Positions 59,186 to 64,000 of a stretch of DNA of 64,000 nucleotides are shown here, one piece after another (position 1 is the first letter of the stretch; the number at the start of each line of letters is the position of its first letter). A model generated the notes under the pieces. It made no database searches and was not told the DNA's origin. It saw only the letters and a program-made list of their open reading frames with translations. The DNA lies in NCBI GenBank assembly GCA_937988775.1, contig CALKHP010000017.1, forward strand, positions 48,449-112,448. The letters are read 5' to 3'. Made by a program: the position numbers and the translations under genes. Origin of the DNA: an uncultured Alphaproteobacteria bacterium. GTDB taxonomy: Bacteria; Pseudomonadota; Alphaproteobacteria; Rhizobiales; Beijerinckiaceae.

Positions 59186-60355
59186 ATGAACGCGCATCTG
59201 ATCACGCTCGGCGGCGTGCCGGTCACGCTGGCGCAGGCGGCCATCGGCTTCGCGGCCGTGATGATGCTGATCGGCGTCGCGATCATGCTGAGCCTGCGCA
59301 GGGCCGGGCAGGCCCGCGCGCTCGAGGCGGCGATGGCGGCGGAGCGGGCGCGCGAACTCGACGACAAGATGGCGCAGCTCAACCAGTTGCAGGCCGAGGT
59401 GACGGGACGGCTCGCCACCATGGCCGATGTGCTCGGCAGCCGGCAGGCCGAGCTTGCCCGCGCCGTGTCGGAGCGGCTCGATCAGGTCGGCCATCGCGTC
59501 GGGCAGGGGCTGGAGCAGCAGACGCTGAAGACGCATGAGAGCCTGGCCAGGCTCGGCGAACGGCTGGCGGTGATCGACCGGGCGCAGGCCAACCTGTCCG
59601 ACCTGACCAACGAGGTGCTGATCCTCAAGGATATCCTCGCCAACAAGCAGACGCGCGGCGCCTTCGGCCAGGGGCGCATGGAAGCGATCATCCGCGATGC
59701 GCTGCCGGCCTCGGCCTATACGTTCCAGGCGGTGCTGAGCGGCAACAGGCGGCCGGACTGCCTGATCCACCTGCCCGGCGACAACCTGCCGCTCGCCATC
59801 GACGCCAAGTTCCCGCTCGAGGGTTTCCAGGCGATCGAGGTCGCCCAGAGCGACGAGGCCCGCGCCCAGGCCGAGCGCCAGGTGCGCACCGATCTCAGCA
59901 AGCATATCAACGACATCGCCCAGCGCTATCTCGTGCCGGGCGAGACGCAGGATATCGCGCTGCTCTTCATCCCGTCCGAATCGCTCTACGCCACCATCGC
60001 CGAGCGCTTCGAGGACCTGATCCAGAAGGCACACCGCGCCCGCGTCATCATCGTCTCGCCCTCGCTGCTGATGATGGCGGTCCAGGTCATCCAGGCGCTG
60101 GTGCGCGATCAGCGCATGCGCGAGCAGGCTGGCGTGATCCAGAAGGAGGTCGGGCTGCTGCTCGACGACGTGCGCCGGCTGCAGGATCGCGCGGGCAAGC
60201 TCGAAACCCATTTCCGGCAGGCGCAGGAGGATGTCACCGGCATCGCCACCTCGGCCGACAAGATCACCCGGCGCGGCACGCGCATCGAGGCGCTCGAGTT
60301 TTCCGAGGACAGGAAAGCGCCGGCGGAGGCTGCCGTGCTCCGGGCCGCGGAGTGA
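59186..60355 (+). CDS. rmuC: DNA recombination protein RmuC
   Basis: A 389-residue RmuC. An N-terminal transmembrane helix (about 14-32) is followed by a long coiled-coil region (about 33-150, RARELDDKMAQLNQLQAEV) and the C-terminal nuclease-like domain with YTFQAVLSGNRRPDCLIHLPGDNLPLAIDAKFPLEGFQ and QDIALLFIPSESLYA. RmuC restrains DNA inversions at short repeats; the exact activity is not settled. Start ATG 59186 has CAAGGA about 6 bases upstream. Confidence 0.92.
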   Translation: MNAHLITLGGVPVTLAQAAIGFAAVMMLIGVAIMLSLRRAGQARALEAAMAAERARELDDKMAQLNQLQAEVTGRLATMADVLGSRQAELARAVSERLDQVGHRVGQGLEQQTLKTHESLARLGERLAVIDRAQANLSDLTNEVLILKDILANKQTRGAFGQGRMEAIIRDALPASAYTFQAVLSGNRRPDCLIHLPGDNLPLAIDAKFPLEGFQAIEVAQSDEARAQAERQVRTDLSKHINDIAQRYLVPGETQDIALLFIPSESLYATIAERFEDLIQKAHRARVIIVSPSLLMMAVQVIQALVRDQRMREQAGVIQKEVGLLLDDVRRLQDRAGKLETHFRQAQEDVTGIATSADKITRRGTRIEALEFSEDRKAPAEAAVLRAAE

Positions 60356-60358
60356 GGG

Positions 60359-61327
60359 TCAATATCCGGCGTCGCGGTCGACCAGGTTCTCGAGCGGCAG
60401 GCCGGCCTCGAAGCGGCGGATCTGCTCGGCGACCTGGCGCGCGACCGCTTCGGGTGCGCTCATCGCCGAATTATGCGGCGTGATGCTGACGCGCGGATGC
60501 AGCCACAGCGCCGAGGACGGCGACAGCGGCTCGGTCTCGAACACGTCGAGCGTGGCGGCGGCCAGCGTGCCATCATCGAGGCAGGCCACGATGTCGCTTT
60601 CGACCTGCAAGCCGCCGCGGCCGGCATTGAGCACCACCGGCCCGGCGATGCGGCCGTCGCGGGCGAGTTTCGAGAACAGGTCGCGATTGAGGATACCGCG
60701 CGTATCGGGCGTCAGCGGCAGCAGGCAGACCAGGATATCGGTGCGGGCAAGGAAGGCCGGCAATTCCTTGTCGCCGGCAAAGCAGGCGATGCCGGGCACC
60801 TCGCGCGGCGACCGGCTCCAGCCGGCGAGGTCGAAGCCGATGGTGCCGAGCACACGCGCGGCGTGCTGGCCGAGCACGCCGAGCCCGAGGATGCCGACAC
60901 GCACCTCGCGCGCGGCGGGCTGGTCGTAATTCTCGCGCCACAGCGCCTGTTTCTGCTGCGCGGCGTAGCGGTCGTATTCGCGGTGATAGCGCAGCACATG
61001 CAGCGCCACCCATTCGCCCATGCGCAAAGTCAGGTCCGGATCGACGATGCGGATCAGCGGCACATCCGGCAGATGCTGGTCGCGGAACAGATGATCGACA
61101 CCGGCGCCGAGCGAGAACACCGCCTTGAGGTTCGGCAGGCCGGCAAACGCGCCCGGCTCGTGCTTCCAGGCGGCGGCATAGCCGATGCTGGCGGGGTCGA
61201 TCCCGGCGCGCTCGGCGACGCAGCGCCGCTCCGGCAGCAATTCGCTGAAGCGCTTCACCCAAGGCCCGCTCGGCCAATGCGTGATCGCCAGCAACAGGTT
61301 GTTCGTTTCGCCCGCCGTCCCGCTCAT
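60359..61327 (-). CDS. glyoxylate/hydroxypyruvate reductase A-like D-2-hydroxyacid dehydrogenase
   Basis: A 322-residue NAD(P)-dependent enzyme. The dinucleotide motif is GLGVLG at 148-153; the catalytic Arg237 (LNAGRGGL), Glu265 (DVFETEPL) and His285 (ITPHNSA) are in place. Its pattern is closest to GhrA-type glyoxylate/hydroxypyruvate reductases. It is encoded downstream of deoA with a 4-base ATGA overlap, so it is translated as part of a nucleoside salvage operon, where its role is not obvious. Confidence 0.88.
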   Translation of the reverse strand: MSGTAGETNNLLLAITHWPSGPWVKRFSELLPERRCVAERAGIDPASIGYAAAWKHEPGAFAGLPNLKAVFSLGAGVDHLFRDQHLPDVPLIRIVDPDLTLRMGEWVALHVLRYHREYDRYAAQQKQALWRENYDQPAAREVRVGILGLGVLGQHAARVLGTIGFDLAGWSRSPREVPGIACFAGDKELPAFLARTDILVCLLPLTPDTRGILNRDLFSKLARDGRIAGPVVLNAGRGGLQVESDIVACLDDGTLAAATLDVFETEPLSPSSALWLHPRVSITPHNSAMSAPEAVARQVAEQIRRFEAGLPLENLVDRDAGY

Positions 61328-62649
61328 GCCTGCTCCCCGCCCGTGATGCGCGCCGCCACCACCGGCCGGATGGCGCCATAGCGCGCACCGATCCGATACG
61401 CGGCGCGCACGCGAACCGCAACCGCCTCGGCGGCGGCGCGGTCGGCGGCATGGATGAGCGCGAGCGGCCGTTCGGCGTCGACATCGTCGCCCGGCGCCGC
61501 GAGAGCGCTCAGGCCGACGCGCATATCGACGGCGTCCTGCGGCCGGGTGCGGCCGCCGCCGAGCGCCACCACGGCCATGCCGAGCGCGTACATATCAACA
61601 CTGGCGACAATGCCGGGCGCGTCGGCATGCACCGCCAGGCTGACCGGCGCCGCCGCCAGATGCGCCTGTGGCCGCTCCAGCAGATCGGCCGGCCCGCCGA
61701 GCAGGCCGACCATGCGCGCGAAGCGTTCGGCGGCGGCCCCCGAGGCGATGGCGCGTTCGATGAGCGTCTCGCCATCGGCGGGGCTCGCGGCAAGGCCGCC
61801 AAGGCACAGCGCCTCGCCGCCGAGCGCCAGCACCAGTTCATGCATGCGCGGCTCGCGGCGCCGGCCGGTGAGATAATCGACCGCATAGCGCATCTCGAGC
61901 GCATTGCCGGCGACATCGGCGAGCGGCCGGTCCATGTCGCTCAGCAGCGCCACGGTCGGCAGGCCGGCATCGCTGGCGACGCTGGCAAGGCTGGCGGCGA
62001 GCGCACGGGCCTGGCGCTGGTCGCGCATGAAGGCGCCGCTGCCGAACTTGACGTCCATCACCAGCCCGTGCAGGCCGGCGGCGAGCTTCTTCGACAGGAT
62101 CGAGGCGGTGATGAGCGGGATCGATTCGACCGTCGCCGTCACGTCGCGGATCGCATAGAGCCGGCGGTCGGCCGGCGCGAGGTCGGGCGTCTGGCCGATG
62201 ATGGCGCAACCGGCCGCGCGCACCGTGGCGCGGAACAGATCGAGGTCCGGCTGCGAACCATAGCCCGGGATGCTGTCGAGCTTGTCGAGCGTGCCGCCGG
62301 TATGGCCGAGGCCGCGCCCCGAGATCATCGGCACAAAGGCGCCGCAGGCAGCCAGCGCCGGCGCAAGCATCAGGCTGACCGTATCGCCGACCCCGCCGGT
62401 CGAATGCTTGTCGAGCACCGGGCCGGGCAGGCCATCCCAGGAGAGCACGGCGCCGGAGCGCGTCATGGCGCGCGTCAGCGCGACGCATTCCGCGTCGGCA
62501 AGGCCACGGAAGAACACCGCCATGGCGAAAGCGGCCGCCTGCGCCTCGGTGACGGCGCCGCTGGTGAATCCGGCGACGAAAGCGGCGAGATCGGCTTCGG
62601 CCAGCACATGGCCGTCGCGCTTCGCCCGGATGACCTCCTGCGGCAACAT
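61324..62649 (-). CDS. deoA: thymidine phosphorylase
   Basis: A 441-residue pyrimidine-nucleoside phosphorylase II. The family signature DKHSTGGVGD is at 80-89. The N-terminal helical domain (EAQAAAFAMAVFFRGL) and the C-terminal domain with GGGRTRPQD are in order. It cleaves thymidine to thymine and 2-deoxyribose 1-phosphate. ATG 62649 is used; a TTG at 62652 is also possible. It starts 7 bases after the purine nucleoside phosphorylase stop. Confidence 0.93.
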   Translation of the reverse strand: MLPQEVIRAKRDGHVLAEADLAAFVAGFTSGAVTEAQAAAFAMAVFFRGLADAECVALTRAMTRSGAVLSWDGLPGPVLDKHSTGGVGDTVSLMLAPALAACGAFVPMISGRGLGHTGGTLDKLDSIPGYGSQPDLDLFRATVRAAGCAIIGQTPDLAPADRRLYAIRDVTATVESIPLITASILSKKLAAGLHGLVMDVKFGSGAFMRDQRQARALAASLASVASDAGLPTVALLSDMDRPLADVAGNALEMRYAVDYLTGRRREPRMHELVLALGGEALCLGGLAASPADGETLIERAIASGAAAERFARMVGLLGGPADLLERPQAHLAAAPVSLAVHADAPGIVASVDMYALGMAVVALGGGRTRPQDAVDMRVGLSALAAPGDDVDAERPLALIHAADRAAAEAVAVRVRAAYRIGARYGAIRPVVAARITGGEQA

Positions 62650-62656
62650 CAACGCG

Positions 62657-63475
62657 CTATTCCTCCAGCAGCTTCACGAAGGAGCCGAGCAGGCGACGCA
62701 GCGCCACCGAGCCGGAAATCGCCACGGTCTTGGTCTCGCCGTGATCGGGACGCGCGCCGCCAATGCCGGCGGCCTGGTTGGTGATCACCGAAAGCGCCGC
62801 GACATCGAAGCCGAGCCGGCGCGCGAGAATCACCTCCGGCACCGTCGACATGCCGACCAGATCGGCGCCAAACAGCTTCGCCATGCGGATTTCGGCCGGC
62901 GTCTCGAAGCTCGGCCCGGTGAACCACATATAGACGCCCTCATGCAGTTGTTGGCCGGAAGCCTGCGCTGCGAGCTTGAGCTTGCGGCGCAGGCGCGGAT
63001 CATAGGCATCGACCATCGACACGAAGCGCTCGTCGCCCTGCTCGCCGAGCAGCGGGTTGATGCCGGTGATGTTGATGTGGTCGGCGATCAGCGCCATGCT
63101 GCCGGGATACCAGTCCGGCCGGATGGCGCCGGCGGCGTTGGTCATGACGATGGTGTCGCAACCCAGCGCCTTCAGCACCGCGAAGGCACCGCGCATCGCG
63201 CAAGCGTCGCCTGTCTCGTAATAATGCGCCCGGCCCTGCATCAGCGCCACGCGCCGGCCATGCAGGCGGCCGATGACCAATTGCCCGGGATGGCCGGACA
63301 CGCTGGTCGCCGGGAAACCCGGCAGGTCGGCATAGGCGACCTTCACGGCATCGCGGATGTCCTCTTCGAGCCGGATCAGCCCGGTGCCGAGCACGATGAG
63401 CAGCCGGACCGGCTCGGTGACGCCGCGGGCGCGCAGGACCTCGAGGGCCGGGCGCGGATCGAAAGGCTCATTCAT
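62657..63475 (-). CDS. purine-nucleoside phosphorylase
   Basis: A 272-residue class I purine nucleoside phosphorylase, as in mammalian-type/PunA or XapA. Motifs: VLGTGL (28-33), GHPG (61-64), GRAHYYE (81-87), TNAAG (112-116) and FTGPSFETPAEIRM then GMSTVPEVILA. It cleaves inosine/guanosine to base and ribose 1-phosphate. ATG 63475 overlaps the cytidine deaminase stop by 8 bases, so the genes are translationally coupled. Specificity (xanthosine versus guanosine) cannot be read. Confidence 0.92.
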   Translation of the reverse strand: MNEPFDPRPALEVLRARGVTEPVRLLIVLGTGLIRLEEDIRDAVKVAYADLPGFPATSVSGHPGQLVIGRLHGRRVALMQGRAHYYETGDACAMRGAFAVLKALGCDTIVMTNAAGAIRPDWYPGSMALIADHINITGINPLLGEQGDERFVSMVDAYDPRLRRKLKLAAQASGQQLHEGVYMWFTGPSFETPAEIRMAKLFGADLVGMSTVPEVILARRLGFDVAALSVITNQAAGIGGARPDHGETKTVAISGSVALRRLLGSFVKLLEE

Positions 63476-63965
63476 GGTTTGCGGGTCCTTGCTCTGCCGG
63501 CAGGTTGTCGGGTCCGAAGGAAGCCGGCAGCAGCAGATCGAGCCGCAGGCTTTGGCGAATGCCGGTTTCGTCGGCGCAATGCACCGGCAGGTCGCCGGAG
63601 GCGAATTCGCGCAGGCGTTGCCGGCAGGCGCCGCAGGGCGTGACCAGTTGCGGCCCGCCGCCCAGCACCAGCACGGCCCGGATGCGGGTCTCGCCGGCGG
63701 CGACCATGGCGGCGATGGCACCGGCCTCGGCGCAGGTGCCGACCGGGAAGGCCGCATTCTCGACATTGCAGCCGGCATGGATGGCGCCGCTTGCCGACAG
63801 CACGGCCGCGCCGACACGAAATCGTGAATAAGGCGCATAGGCACGCTGTCGCGCCGCGTTGGCGGCGGCAAACAGCGCCTGCAGCACGGCATCGCCGCAT
63901 GATTCGGGGCTGTCGGGGCGCAAACGCTTCTCCGGACCGGCGGGCGCGCCGGATTCGCGGCCCAT
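63468..63965 (-). CDS. cdd: cytidine deaminase
   Basis: A homotetrameric-type cytidine deaminase of about 165 residues from ATG 63965; it could extend to GTG 63998 or beyond the window edge, so its 5' end is uncertain. Zinc-site motifs are complete: CAE (Cys78, Glu80 as the catalytic proton shuttle, in GTCAEAGAIAAM) and PCGAC (Cys111, Cys114). PYSRFRVGAAV is the family N-terminal substrate segment. It converts cytidine/deoxycytidine to uridine/deoxyuridine, feeding the phosphorylases encoded next. Confidence 0.92.
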   Translation of the reverse strand: MGRESGAPAGPEKRLRPDSPESCGDAVLQALFAAANAARQRAYAPYSRFRVGAAVLSASGAIHAGCNVENAAFPVGTCAEAGAIAAMVAAGETRIRAVLVLGGGPQLVTPCGACRQRLREFASGDLPVHCADETGIRQSLRLDLLLPASFGPDNLPAEQGPANHE

Positions 63966-64000
63966 ATTGCGGCAACCGGCGAAGCTGGCAAGCGGCACCG

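Overview
This is a GC-rich, densely coded chromosomal segment of an alphaproteobacterium, most likely order Hyphomicrobiales (Rhizobiales). The indications are GcrA, a class I lysyl-tRNA synthetase, a PodJ-like SEL1-repeat polarity protein, a complete Cpa/Tad pilus locus, a small protein resembling the rhizobial DUF6460 family, and the four-gene ligase-associated DNA repair set. No rRNA, tRNA, insertion sequence, prophage or CRISPR array was seen. Almost everything is core genome; genus and species cannot be resolved from sequence inspection alone.

Layout. 1-9.3 kb: the 3' end of a PhoB-type regulator; ridA-like and gcrA (minus); the argD-argF-hslO operon; an MFS exporter overlapping tail-to-tail with a methyltransferase-like gene; apaG; a long-form dCTP deaminase. 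9.4-17.5 kb: a queuosine-precursor-transporter-like gene, a Pro/Gln-rich OmpA-domain protein, a membrane glycosyltransferase, a family 3 solute-binding protein, lysK, and an S24-like regulator lacking both catalytic residues. 17.6-21.7 kb: DUF952-pyrD, a small membrane protein, an HSL-type esterase, a coiled-coil periplasmic protein and a NarL/FixJ response regulator. 21.8-27.8 kb: a divergent DNA-repair island with ATP-dependent DNA ligase and exonuclease leftward, and Lhr-like helicase and PdeM phosphoesterase rightward. 28-31.5 kb: the PodJ-like protein. 31.8-39 kb: a MerR regulator, threonine dehydratase and a fatty-acid beta-oxidation operon (acyl-CoA dehydrogenase, thiolase, FadB-like). 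39-41.5 kb: marR-nlpC/P60-SDR and a small XRE-like regulator. 41.7-54 kb: the Tad pilus locus (tadD, cpaBCDEF, tadB, tadC; then leftward cpaA and flp; then a CpaC-N-like protein and two TadE-like pseudopilins). 54-64 kb: dapD-DUF805-dapE facing truA-fmt-def, rmuC, and a nucleoside salvage operon (cdd, purine nucleoside phosphorylase, deoA, hydroxyacid dehydrogenase).

How it works together. A cell-cycle theme links gcrA, the PodJ-like protein and the Tad pilus. TTAA/TTAACCA motifs resembling CtrA sites lie upstream of tadD, cpaB, cpaF and podJ, which would suit a polar, cell-cycle-timed pilus. Many operons use 1-8 base start/stop overlaps. Small intergenic gaps carry families of palindromic repeats (CCTTCTCCCG-type, GTCCCGG-type and CCTGAGCTTGTCGAAGG-type), preferentially at the 3' ends of genes. 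Several candidate operators can be read directly: a 9-bp inverted repeat upstream of merR and a 7-bp inverted repeat covering the -10 box of the response regulator gene. No wholly new system was recognised. The best follow-up candidates are the ligase-associated repair island, the S24-like protein without catalytic residues, and the repeat families.
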